A stretch of 64,000 bases of DNA from Astrocystis sublimbata (Eukaryota; Ascomycota; Sordariomycetes; Xylariales; Xylariaceae). The position numbers and the translations under genes were made by a program. Of the stretch, positions 1-11,800 are shown piece after piece. The DNA lies in NCBI GenBank assembly GCA_022453515.1, contig JAJNNY010000002.1, forward strand, positions 496,001 through 560,000, written 5' to 3'. Every line of letters begins with the position of its first letter. The stretch's first letter is position 1. Below the pieces are notes generated by a model, which had not been told where the DNA came from, did no database searches, and saw nothing but the letters and a program-made list of their open reading frames with translations.

Positions 1-349
1 GATTATGGAGCGTGCTACTAAGTGCAAGCCTGCGAATGCCGGATTGTTCAGGCAGCTTGACGAGGATGTAAGGATGTGGGCTCTCCACCAAGAGGTCCCC
101 TCCGCTCTCACTCAATTCGGGAGGATCTCGCTCGGTGCCCGCGAGCCTTGGATCAACTACAACCCACTTCGAGGCCTAGACACGTCGGAGACCACGGCTT
201 CAGAGCAGGAAGATATGGACGAGTTTGACGGCACGCATGATGACCTGGGGGGTTCCGGTGAAAATGAGGCTGGCAAGGGAAAGGGGGGGGAACAGAACCC
301 CTTCGACTCAGAGTTCACGAGTGAAGATACTATGGAGTTTCATCCCTGA
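1..349 (+). CDS. 3' end of an unrecognised protein-coding gene
   Basis: An open frame enters from the left edge and ends at a TGA at 347-349. The visible part encodes about 115 residues. The first half has a Trp/Leu/Pro mix and looks like an ordinary folded tail. The last 60 residues are acidic and low in complexity (Glu, Asp, Gly, Ser), followed by a short FTSEDTMEF-type end. The first ATG (position 5) is probably internal, because the same frame is already open at the window edge. I do not recognise the family, and no domain motif is visible. It is on the same strand as the dynamin-like gene that follows, with about 1.1 kb between them. It could also be the last exon of a multi-exon gene. 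A real coding end is favoured by composition, but the function is unknown. Confidence 0.5.
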   Translation, partial: IMERATKCKPANAGLFRQLDEDVRMWALHQEVPSALTQFGRISLGAREPWINYNPLRGLDTSETTASEQEDMDEFDGTHDDLGGSGENEAGKGKGGEQNPFDSEFTSEDTMEFHP

Positions 350-1487
350 GAATAGTTCGGCACCGAACATTGGTTGAGCTTCCATGAAGCGCAGCTGCCA
401 AATTCCCACGGAAGCAGATACAGCAGTAGTCGATGATATCGCTCTACTTGCGTTGCAAGGGCAGTTCAAGTCAACTGCGAAATGGTCCCTTGGCGGCTTT
501 ATATAATATGTAATGGCCTCGATGCAATACTTGTCTGTGAAACTAGATAATGATTCCATGATCTAGTTTGTAAATACACAATGCTTTCTATTGCTAAATC
601 ATTGCCTCATTTCAAGCATGTTGTTTCTAACTATTAAGACCTCGGGAGATAGGGTATTTTTGAGAAAGCCATATCCAGTATATAGCAACCAGGTACTGAG
701 CTTTTAAACGAGCACACGATGCGTTTAGATACATATACCTAGGTTATATAAACATAGAGTTTGTAAGACTCATAATAACTCTTTTCTTGTTCGCTTACCA
801 TCCTTTCATAGGTACATATACATGGATATAGGTAGGTACCTATTTGGCCTTAGATTTCCATGGAGAGTTCATCCCAACACAGCAGGAAAAGTAGCAGTTT
901 TAATCCACGTACTTGCCCGAGCTACTAATTATACATACCTAATCTAAGTACTTAGGGGCACCTTACCTGAAGCTACCTTCGTCTCTTATTACACCCACAA
1001 CTTAACTCGTACCTACCTACCACCTGTCATTTTTCATGTTGCCAACCACGGTAGTTGCCTTCCTTTTTTAACCACATGCATACACTTACCTACATCCTAA
1101 CCTACCTACTTATGTACCTGCTCTCTCAACTACATCCGCCGCCGCAGGTTTACAAGCATGCTCACAACGTCTGAGGCCCTAAATAGATTCTTTCCACTCC
1201 CACACTACCTACGTACCTACTTGAGTAATCTTAGTTGTTTTCGCTTCCCAACAACTGCCCATACCTAGGTAGGTAGGTTACCTTGGGAGTCCACCTGCAC
1301 TTCTCTCCGTCCTACACCTTCCTTCTGGTCATTGCCCTATCTTTTTCAAGGCTTACCTACCTCCCTACCCAAATCAAGTACATTGCACCAAGCATATGCC
1401 CGTGGCACGGCTTGTGCTTCGCAGTTCTGCGGTTTTTGGTCCTTTGTGGTCAGGGCTTGGAAACGATTTGAAATTACATTCCGCACC
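350..1487. other. Intergenic region rich in TACCTA/TAGGTA words
   Basis: No convincing gene. From about 720 to 1380 the sequence is dominated by short CCTACCTA / TAGGTAGG words, for example around 820-845, 1010-1025, 1085-1120 and 1262-1280. The last 150 bp before 1488 are pyrimidine-rich and probably hold the promoter and leader of the dynamin-like gene. Confidence 0.5.
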
Positions 1488-4400
1488 ATGTCCACACCAA
1501 GAAAGAAGGTCGACGATAGAGGTAGTCCAATCCCAGTCAATGGGCGTGTGGGTATGTCTCCCGCGACATCCGACAGCTCGGGCACCGTGTTCACGTCAGC
1601 TACGCCGCTTCGCACTCGCCTAGCATCGAATACCAAAGCTAGTGCAGCCATGATCGCACCCGAGACGATGTCTCCCTTGGATAATGGTAAGTTACTTGAT
1701 GTTTGCCGGTAGCTATCACTAAAGTTCATCTCACTGATTTATTCGTTTTCCCAGAAACCTCGAATCAATCACAATCGTCGCAAGGCGCGGAAGCTAAAGG
1801 CACAAAGAGTTTGTAAGTGCTACTCGGGGTATTCCCTACCACTTTGACCAAGATCGTGAACCCGATCATCGGGAGTTCTGTCCTCTTACACACGTGTGTC
1901 TAATGATGAGGTTTCCATTCAGTGCACATCCAGCATTCACGGACCTGGGAGACAAGTTGAAAGAGTGTAACAGCGCGTTGGGTGAAATCCAGCTGATTGG
2001 AGTCTCCCACTTTGCTGCTTTGCCTGAGTTGGTCCTTGTTGGTGATCAGTCATCGGGAAAGTCCAGTCTCATGTCTGCGTGCCTGGAGCGGGTAGCTACG
2101 CAACAGAGACTACCCTAGAGGTCGCGATGGCATCAACCGAAGCTAGGTTCAGCCCCAATGTTGTCTCACTGCAAATCAGAGGGCCGGGATATGGAGACTT
2201 ATCCTTCTATGATTTGCCTGGCCTATTTCAAGTTGCCGAGACCAAGGGGGATGACTATTTGGTTGACGTTGTTGACAATCTGACGAGAAAGTACGTTGGT
2301 CGTGATGGTGCGATCATAATGCTAGCCTTGCCAATGGATCTAGACTTGGACAACTCCAAGACTCTGGGAGTGATACGGCAATTGAATGCAGAGAGCCGAA
2401 CTATTGGCGTGTTGACGAAAGCTGATCGACCAGACTTCAACAGACAGGGTATGTACTTCTTGCTGGTATCATCTATCCCCCCTTCTGGCAAGTCACGGAG
2501 GCATAAATTACCCAACAGATATATGTGCTCCCGAGACACCGACAAACCCCCGTTTCATGTGCGATTTCTTTACTTTGAAAGGCAATTACTGACCCTAGCG
2601 GCTTAAAGATACCATCGCTTATTGGCTCTCCGTCCTCGACGAAAAGAAGCAGAGGGTAAAAGAAGAGGGATTCTATGTTACCTCGCTGCCGCCGGAATCG
2701 CGCAACCTCTCAGCTTGGGAAGAGACTTTCTTCCGTGCTGGCATTGGCAGCAGATGGCCACGTTCCTTTGACCGTTTCTCTGCTCGTTTTGGCGTGGACC
2801 AACTCCGCTGCCACATCACCAAGGCGCTCGGTGATGCGTTTGCAAGCAGGTATGCAGGACTCCACCTTGTTGGTAACCAGTTCATCACATAAATGCATCT
2901 AACTTGGTGTGTTCAGCCTTCCGGACATCAAGCAGAAGTTTCGACGGTGTCTCGAGCAGACTGGGGAAGACCTCGATAAGTTGCCTGAACTTCCAAGTAA
3001 TGTCGAACATCAGGTCCGAATGAGCTGTGAGTGCCGATACCCCCGCAAGTGCGAGACAGTCGACGACAACGACAACGCACATAATTGCGACAGCTGACAC
3101 TTTTCGTTGCAGTGAGAGACTTCTATACGTCTGCCAGGCGTGCAGTTGACAATGGAGATTTCGAACAGAACTGCAAGGAACTAACCGAAGGCTTTTTTGA
3201 CTGCCTTGTGCAAATGAAGCCGAGAATCACCAATGCCCAAAAGCCGAGACCGAGATTGCCGGTAGAGGAGATTGTGGTTGTCTCTGATGATTCCGAACTC
3301 GAGATAATCGGCACGAAACGTGGACCCCCAAAGGGCTCGACTGCTGACCCTGTAACGAGGAAACGTCGCACTGATCTGTTATCAACTCCGGTCAAGACGG
3401 AAGAGTATTTCACCCAGGCTACTTTCCAGTCACCAGCAACTCCCACGCTGTCTGTGCTCAATAACCCCAACAGAGTTCATTTCCAAGGTCTACTCAAGGA
3501 GAAGGGGACAATCTTCAGGCTCAGTCTTCAAGATATCCATAAACAGATCAAACTCAAGACTAGAGGAGGGTTCAGCGATGTTGTTCCTTTTGAGGTACAC
3601 GAGGACCTATGCCTGAGAGCAGTATCGCAATGGGAGAGTCCGCTGAACTTATACATCAACAAAGCCTTGGCTATGCTGACAAGCACTGTTGTCGAAGCAC
3701 TTGAGAGATCGCTTCAACAATTCTCCACTCGGCTCATCTACAAGGTGCGACCGAACCCTCTCATGTCTAGCCCTCGGCCCATATCGTAATACAAGCCAGA
3801 CGAAACTAAAAGTACTCGACTAACATGTTTTATGTGGCAAAGGAGTCTTACGAATTTCTGATGGCATTCCTGAAGGCCGAAGGGGCGCATCAACAACGAA
3901 GATTAGAGGGACTGCTCAAAAATGAAACTTACAAGGCTGTCACTATTAACGAGAGTGGATTGAACTTTTTCGAGACCCAAGAAAAGAAGTTGATTGAAGG
4001 TTATCGGCTTTTCACCCGGATCAAAGCCGCGGGCCTAATCGACGAAGACCAAAATTTCAAGCGCGATACGCAGATGTCTAGAGAGGAGATGCAAGAACAG
4101 AACGAACTCCTCGACAAGCATCGGGCGCATTTTCCCGAAGATGAGTACCAACGGGAAGTTGATGTGGCTGCGAAAGTGCGGGCATATTACATGACGGCTG
4201 CGACTCGGTTCGTAGATGGCGCTTCGATGGACCTCAACTCGAGACTCTTCCGCAAGTTTAGCGATGGGGCGCTGGACTACTACCTGGATGATAAACTCGG
4301 GCTTTCTTCTTACACGAGCAAGTACAACGCCGAGATGAAGATGACCACTACTGATGATTATGCAGGTGGCACAGACTACGATCAGCTTATGGAGGAAGAC

Positions 4401-4571
4401 ACAGCGACAGCACAAAGACGCCAGCAGCTCAGAAAGGACCGGGAAAAAGTCAAGGCTGCATTGGACCGGGTGGTCGCGCTGGAGACTTCCCCTACTCGCC
4501 AGCAGGATCGTCAGCAGCCAGCCACACGTTTTGACGCTTTCTCGGGAAACGACGGAACGATGGAGATTTGA
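1488..4571 (+). CDS. Dynamin/Mx-like large GTPase, GTPase domain damaged
   Basis: A fungal dynamin-superfamily GTPase of the Mx-like type. Such proteins self-assemble and hydrolyse GTP; the cellular role of this one is unknown. Exons read as 1488-1686, 1755-1812, 1923 to about 2065-2080, about 2080-2120 to 2448, 2609-2849, 2917-3025, 3113-3743 and 3843-4571. Visible motifs are the P-loop GDQSSGKSS (about 2041-2066), the G3 motif YDLPG (about 2209-2222), the G4 motif TKAD (about 2416-2428), a stalk region, and a C-terminal GED-like segment around KVRAYYMTAATRFVDG (about 4175-4225). The anomaly lies between P-loop and DLPG. The frame shifts near 2080-2118, and only about 50 residues separate the motifs where dynamin has about 90, so the G2 threonine segment (usually near G-T-C-T-R) is absent. 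A 53-bp in-frame GT-AG removal (2066-2118) would restore the frame but not the missing segment. No other stop or frame break is seen. This is either recent inactivation or an assembly deletion. Confidence 0.85.
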
Positions 4572-5427
4572 TGAGCATGAGTACCTAGTGGAATACGAGG
4601 CGATGGGAAGTAGATAAAAATGGTGTTTGAGTGTGGTTGGACATGTCCATTTGTTGTTTGTCAAGGGCAGGTTAAGTAGGTAGGTAGATATGACGATGTT
4701 TGTAATCTGGGTGAGAACTTGTGTAGTGAGAAAGTTAGACGGACTGATTGATTTGTATGGTCAGGATGGCTTTATATAGCTACCTACCTACCTCCTAGGT
4801 GTACACATGAAGAACTTGGACGCTGCTAAGTACATGGCAAATTACGGGTAGAATTTGAAGACAACCTTGAAGGAATGAGCTGACTTTAAATCTGGAGACG
4901 ATGCTCATTGGTGATGAGAGTAGATGGATGAGAGGCCGGCCTTTAACCGAGCAAGGCCAAAGTTCTACTCTAACAGTACTGTAATTGACTTCCAAGGTTT
5001 TAGCAGGGCAGGGTACGTAGCAGGGGGTGGGCGGGCTGATTAGCGCAGGTACGTACCGACAGTCGGCAGGTACTTGCCTCATGTACCGTAGGCAGGTACC
5101 TACAGCTGCCTCCAAGGCAGCTCCGATGATGACCTCGATGCTGATAATGATGTATGTACTTAATTTTGTTCTCGCCTCTTCTACCTGCTTAGATAATCAA
5201 TCAACCTTGGGAGACATAGTCTCGTGCCACTGCTCTGCGTTCCCATAACATTATAACATTACCACCTTGCATTGATTGTACTTCCACAGCTGCACTCGAC
5301 CTGCCTACCGAGCGTGTGCCTCCACCCGCAAGGCGCAAGGGCCATCGCCTCCGAATATCGCCCGCCCTGCTCGAAAAATCTCCCCATCCGAGCCTATCGT
5401 CGTCGTAGTTGGCGAACCCCATCGACC
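4572..5427. other. Intergenic region upstream of the Lon gene
   Basis: Contains the 3' end of the dynamin-like gene, a TACCTACCTACC tract at about 4780-4797, several TAGGTA/GGTACCTA words at 5045-5105, and the promoter and leader of the Lon gene. The Lon frame stays open upstream of its ATG (from about 5272). That part has no ATG and reads as leader. Confidence 0.5.
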
Positions 5428-8400
5428 ATGCTGTGTCGCCAACGCCTACCGCGGCAGATGGCCCTGCGGGCATCACCTCATATCTCACCTGTGCCACGCC
5501 TCTCCCGCCCGACACGGCTTTACTCCATCAACCTTCGGGATCGGCCCCATGGACCTCAGACCGCCCGTCTGGGCCCCTCGACATCTACCGCCGCCGGGCT
5601 TTTACACAGATCTCCGTTTTCGAGTTCGACAGCACTGCGAAAGGAGAAGAAGAGTGACGACCCCGACGACCCCGCTCGGCCTCTGGCTGAGGAAGACACC
5701 AACACAAAACCCGAAGATAAGTCAGAAAAGTCAGAAAAGTCAGAAAAGCCAGAGAAAGAGTTGAGCAAGGCAAAGAGCTCTGCCGCAGACACACCATCGC
5801 CTAACAATCCGAAAGAGACTGGGGAGGGCGAGGGTGAGGGCGACTCGCAGGACACCAAGGCAGCGGGCGCGGCCAGCGGCGCATCGTCGGGACCCGGCAA
5901 CGATGCGCCCAGCGAAGGCGGTCGCAAATCTGGTCAGAGGTCCACGAACAGATCACTGCAAAAACCCGAGATCCCCGAGGTGTACCCCCAGGTCATGGCC
6001 ATCCCTATAGCAAAGCGACCGCTGTTTCCCGGCTTCTACAAAGCGGTCACGTTCAAGGACCCCCACGTGTCCGCCGCCATACAAGACATGATCAAGAGGG
6101 GGCAACCTTACGTCGGCGCATTCTTGTTCAAGGATGAGAATGCTGATGGCGACGTGATACGAGACCCGAGCGATGTTTACGACACCGGTGTCTTTGCCCA
6201 AATCACGAGTGCTTTCCCCGTGGTTGGGGACCAGAACAGTCTGACAGCCATCCTGTATCCTCACCGCAGGATCAAGCTGACTACCTTGATCCCCCCTGCC
6301 GAGCCTGAGCCCAAGAAAGCCGAGCCCGAGCCCACCGAAATTCCCATACCCGATCCCATACCTCCTCCCAAGCCAGAAGAGCAGGCGACCCAGGAGAAGA
6401 AGGGCGACGTCGTCGCGAGCTTCGAGGAAGGGGCTGTCGCGAACAAGTCCGACGCCACTACCGAGAAATATGAGCCTACTTCATTCTTACGCAAATACCC
6501 TGTCAGCCTGGTCAATGTCGAGAATCTCGCGGAGAAGCCTTTTGACCCCAAGAGCCCGGTAATAAGAGCGGTGACGAACGAAATCGTCAACGTCTTCAAG
6601 GAAGTGGCCGCAATGAACAGTCTTTTCCGGGATCAGATCTCAACCTTCTCCATGAGCCAGTCAACGGGCAACGTCACAGCAGAGCCCGCGAAGCTCGCCG
6701 ACTTCGCAGCAGCGGTGTCCGCCGGAGAACCTGCCGAACTCCAAGAAGTCCTTTCCAGCTTGGACATTGAGGATCGGATGCAAAAAGCTTTGGTAGTCTT
6801 GAAAAAAGAACTGATGAACGCGCAACTGCAATCGAAAATTACTAAGGATGTTGAGCAGAAGATCACGAAGCGCCAACGTGAGTACTGGTTGATGGAGCAG
6901 ATGAAAGGAATTCGACGAGAATTGGGCATAGAGTCTGACGGTAAAGAAAAGCTGGTCGAGAACTTCAAAGAAAAGGCCGATAAACTGGCGATGCCTGAGG
7001 CAGTTCGCAAGGTTTTCGATGATGAGATTAATAAGCTCGCCCATCTCGAACCCGCTGCTTCCGAGTTTAATGTAACACGGAACTATCTGGATTGGTTGAC
7101 ACAAATACCATGGGGACAGAGGAGCGCCGAAAATTTCGGAATCCAACATGCCATGAAGGTTTTAGACGAAGATCACTATGGGCTAAAAGACGTCAAGGAT
7201 CGAATACTCGAATTTATTGCGGTGGGAAAACTCCGGGGTACCGTGGAAGGCAAGATTCTGTGCTTCGTTGGACCTCCCGGCGTCGGTAAAACAAGTATTG
7301 GCAAGTCTATTGCCAGGGCCTTGAACCGGCAGTACTATCGATTCAGTGTGGGTGGTCTTACAGACGTGGCAGAAATCAAGGGCCATCGACGCACGTATGT
7401 TGGTGCTCTGCCAGGACGAGTCATACAAGCTCTCAAGAAATGTCAGACTGAGAATCCTTTGATTTTAATTGACGAGGTGGACAAGATTGGACGTGGGTAT
7501 CAAGGGGACCCATCATCGGCCCTTCTCGAGCTGTTAGACCCAGAGCAAAACGGCTCTTTCTTGGATCACTACATGGATGTTCCTGTCGACCTCTCCAAGG
7601 TCCTATTTGTCTGCACGGCTAATATGACGGACACGATACCCAGGCCATTACTTGATCGTATGGAGGTCATCCGGCTATCTGGTTATGTGTCTGATGAAAA
7701 GAAAGCGATTGCGGATCAATACTTGTCGCCAGCTGCGAAGGATCTTGCAGGTCTCAAGGATGTGAATGTTTCCCTTTCGGATCAGGCCATCGAAGAGCTC
7801 ATCAAGTCATATTGCCGAGAATCTGGTGTTCGAAACCTCAAGAAGCAAATTGAGAAGGTTTACCGAAAGTCGGCTCTCAAGATAGTGCAGGACCTCGGCG
7901 AGGAAGTCCTGCCAGAGTCTGAAGCTTTGACAGAAGACGGCAAGGCTGCCATGGCGGAATCGGAGAAATCGAGCGAAACAAAGGGACCTACCTCTGAAGC
8001 ATCAGAAAAAGAGACCACCGAGAAACCCCGGGTTGCCCTCAAAGTGCCCGACTCTGTTAACGTTGTAATCGACAAGGAAAACCTGAAGGACTACGTCGGG
8101 CCACCCATCTTTACCTCTGACCGTCTTTACGATGTTACGCCGCCTGGTGTCGCCATGGGTCTCGCATGGACCCAAATGGGCGGCTCTGCTTTGTACATTG
8201 AGTCCATTCTCCAAGCTGCTTTGCGTTCCAGTAGCCGTCCCAGCTTGGAAATCACCGGTAATATGAAAACTGTCATGAAAGAGTCCACTACAATTGCATA
8301 CTCCTATTCCAAGGCATTCATGGCGAACCAATTCCCCGACAACCACTTTTTCGATAAGGCTAAGATCCACTTGCACATCCCAGAAGGCGCTGTGCAGAAA

Positions 8401-8855
8401 GATGGCCCGTCGGCTGGCATCACGATGACCACTTCCTTCCTATCATTGGCTCTTGATAGCCCCGTGGACCCCGCCATTTCTATGACGGGCGAGCTGACCC
8501 TGACCGGTAAAGTCCTCAGGATAGGGGGTCTTAGGGAGAAGACAGTTGCTGCACGCCGGGCTGGGTGCAAAATGATCATTTTCCCGGAAGACAACATGTC
8601 CGACTGGCTCGAGCTTCCTGAGGTATGTAAAATCCACATGATGGACCAAGTCAAACCTCCTCGAGCTACATAAAGCTAACTTTCATGCAGAATATAAAAG
8701 AAGGCATCGAAGGCCGCCCTGCGAGCTGGTACAAAGAGGTCTTCGAGCTCGTCTTCCCTGACCTCGACAAGGAGAAGGCCAATACCTGCAGAATTAAAGA
8801 CAACGAGTCATCGTCTAACTCATCATCAGGTAAGGCTAGCGACACGGATGGATAA
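5428..8855 (+). CDS. PIM1: Mitochondrial ATP-dependent Lon protease (Pim1)
   Basis: Lon degrades misfolded and oxidised proteins in the mitochondrial matrix and helps maintain mtDNA. Two exons (5428-8622 and 8691-8855; intron 68 bp, GTATGT...GCAG, phase 0) encode 1,119 residues, typical of fungal Pim1. An Arg-rich, acid-poor N-terminus of about 70 residues fits a matrix presequence. Next comes an acidic, Lys/Glu/Ser-rich linker, then the Lon substrate-binding domain (from about residue 185), which carries a Pro/Glu-rich insert around 290-320. The AAA+ module has Walker A GPPGVGKT (615-622) and Walker B LIDEVDK (Asp682). The protease domain has catalytic Ser995 in KDGPSAG and Lys1038 in GGLREK, spaced 43 residues as in the E. 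coli pair. The ATG at 5428 is chosen because MLCRQRLPRQ... gives a proper presequence and the open frame upstream lacks an ATG. All catalytic residues are present, so it is expected to be active. Confidence 0.97.
5722..5748 (+). repeat. Three tandem 9-bp units inside the Lon coding region
   Basis: TCAGAAAAG is repeated three times exactly and encodes Ser-Glu-Lys repeats in the linker between presequence and Lon domain. It is in frame, so copy-number change would not break the gene. Confidence 0.9.
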
Positions 8856-11800
8856 GACGGCCGAAAGTGGAAAGCCCAGACACAATCGCTGGCAGTTAAT
8901 TTGATCCAAAGTGCACTGTACATCATCCTGTTTTCTGGAACAGGCGCCAAAACGATGCATCTGCATGCGGCTGATGGTATATACCTATTGTATATTACTT
9001 CATACGTACCTCAGCCTCCTCACACACACAATTGTTTAGATGTTGTACAGGGAGGGAAGGACGGGGCGCGCGGGGCTCCGTCAGCATTATCTTGGGCGTT
9101 CAGGCGGCCATTGCATCACACTCTCACGCTCACAACTTCCACGAATCTACCAATGGATGGCACAGCGATGACGATGCCGAGCGTATGAATTGTTTGTAAA
9201 ATATCAGCACCACAGCCATGCCCAAAAGCGTGTAGTATTAGTATTATACCTGTATATGTATACAATATACGCTGAGGATTCTCGTCTCTTACCAGGCTGT
9301 ATAAATATACGCTTGCGTATATTCTCGTGAGACGTCTTCCTTTGTAGTCTCTGAAAATGCGAACAACAGCAAAACGCCCAGACAGTTCGCGGCTTTCCCC
9401 TCTCTTTCTCTTTTCTCCTTTTCTCTCTCTCCTTTTTTGTTGTTTTTGGTGATAAGCAGTATAAAGTTTGTAGGTTGACTCGATAAAAGGCAACTCAACA
9501 AATGCTCGCATTGAGGGCTTATGGCTTACTAGGGCTTAGGGCTATCGGATGTATTGATTGGATGTTGTATTTTTGCCCGAATAATTGCGCCAGCGCAACT
9601 CATTGAACTTACGTTAGCTTGTCACCGGTCAACTGGTCAACTGGTCAACTGGGGCGAACGGCTTGTCGGCGAGGTGTCCGGACATGGCCGGTATGGATTG
9701 GAGGACATACTCAGCAGCCATTGATACATTGGACCAGTCGCCGCTGGGGGAAGTGCTAACTAACCCCAGAAAATCTTCACATGCATCCGGCTGATGAGTC
9801 TGTCAGTTTATAGCTTTGACAAAGAAGGCCTTTCATATAAGGTCAACACTGATAACATTGGATGAGGCGGCATCCAGGGAGGATGCTATTCGGATCCATG
9901 GGTGCAGGGCTTTCGCACTGCAGCCTCGCTCTTCAGCAGGGGCAGAATGGTGTAAGTGAGATATTAGATCTATCAACTGTAATGGGAGGTGTATGTAGGC
10001 GACCGACGCAGCGCCGATGACGGATGGTTGTATGACTAGGAGCTGTATGGCTGCCCAATGGTTCAGAATAATCGCTACGAACTCCCTTGCTTACCTGCCT
10101 ACTATACTTTTGGGGAAATACGATATATTGTACAACTCACCAGATGGATCAAGGAATGTTCTCGGCGTATTGGATCAGTCAACAGGATATCAAGGGCACT
10201 GACTCTATAGACGTATATGTAATCTATTCCAATATGATCCTAGGTATGTTGGGTGCTGTTCAAGATGACAAGGTAGGTAGAGTACGGTCATCAGCGTCAC
10301 ATTACAGGCGGAGGCGGAGGATAGGTTTCATTGCAACACCCTTGCTTTAGCAACCTCGAAAGCGCAAAATTCGGATGAGCATGAGGGGCGGCCACATCGT
10401 CGTGTTAGTTGCGAGTTAGTTGCCCTCTTCAAAACGTTTCTTGCCAGATGTCTCGCCTATATCTTTCTCTTCCTCACCACCGACTCACAAGCATCACATT
10501 GAGATACAGAGGAGCCAAGGCATCTTTAGCATACCCCGTCACCCATCACACCTGAGCACCCCACGTGCAAGATTGTCCAAAGCTACGCATCTTCATCTAT
10601 AAAATGGTAGGTCAAGATGCATCTCCTTAGTCAGGCCAGGCTCCACGTCATGCTGCACAATCCTGCATGAGATATCAACCACGCCCGCAGGCCTGAAGAA
10701 GTCGTATGCATATGAGCAAGCTAGGTAGAGGTAGTCGAGGTAGTGTCCTACGTGTCGATCTGTCCACCTGACTTGCCTACCTTGGACGGGACAACCCAAG
10801 CACATAGATTGACATGTCTGACCTTGGACTATTCAGTGTTGCCAATGGCTGCTCGCTGCCCCTTACAGATGTGCATGTTACCGATTCGGCGGTCCAGTTG
10901 CTCACACCTACATATAGCAACTACACTTGTCCCAGACACAGGCGCTCTAACCACACATGGTACAGTACGGACAGACAACCAAACTTGGAACATCCTTGCA
11001 GAGGAGACGGGAACTAATATAGAGAATTTGGTGATCGAACCGCCATCAAGATTACATATGGTTGTTGTCCACTGCCCTATGTCACACTTGTCACTCGTGC
11101 TGTTCCAAGCGAAGCTGGTGAACCAACCGTGATAATGGAGTCAGCAGTCCGGCGAACTCCTGTGCTCGGCGAAAACCATTCACGAGGTGAAGAGATTTTC
11201 TCGATTATCCAGACGAGTCCATATGGGATGGCACCATGGATCGAGGATCGTGACAGAAGAGGAAAGGGATAGGCTGTGTAGATGAGTTGTCCGTCACCCT
11301 TGCCGCACCAACCTTGCCGTTTATGGTGCTAGGATGTTAGGTTACATACCACGTACCTACATACAGATACTCACTCACTCCCGAGTCTAAGTACTCGTAG
11401 CACGTGTGTCAGTGTTGAAGGAGGGGTTGTTGTTGTCTCGTCACTTCGGTTCAGAACCGGCTAGTCTGGTTCATACTTACCGAGCTTACCTAAATGTAGG
11501 TAGCGGCGTGTAAGTAAACCTTGGGGATATACTTACTTACCCTGCAGGTACTTATGATTTCCACAACCCACGTCAGTCAATTAATTCACCCATTCCCAAA
11601 GACCGTGGACCGGTCGATCAGCTGGGCTTAATGACGAGCTATTCGAGCTCAGATTCACTTCAAGATCTCCACGGATGAATGGGGAAATTGCGGCTGGTGT
11701 CGGTTCGCCGAATGCAAGATTGCCAAATAGGAACGCAGGCGCGTCAACAACGCCCCATTGCCCCCAAGTTTGCCCCCTTGCCTTGCCTCTGGCCAGCCAA

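Noticed and set aside
4035..4664. Minus-strand open frame of 209 codons opposite the dynamin-like gene
   Set aside because: It is the antisense shadow of a well-supported coding exon.
5272..5427. N-terminal extension of Lon from an upstream non-ATG codon
   Set aside because: The upstream frame has no ATG, and the ATG at 5428 gives a normal mitochondrial presequence.
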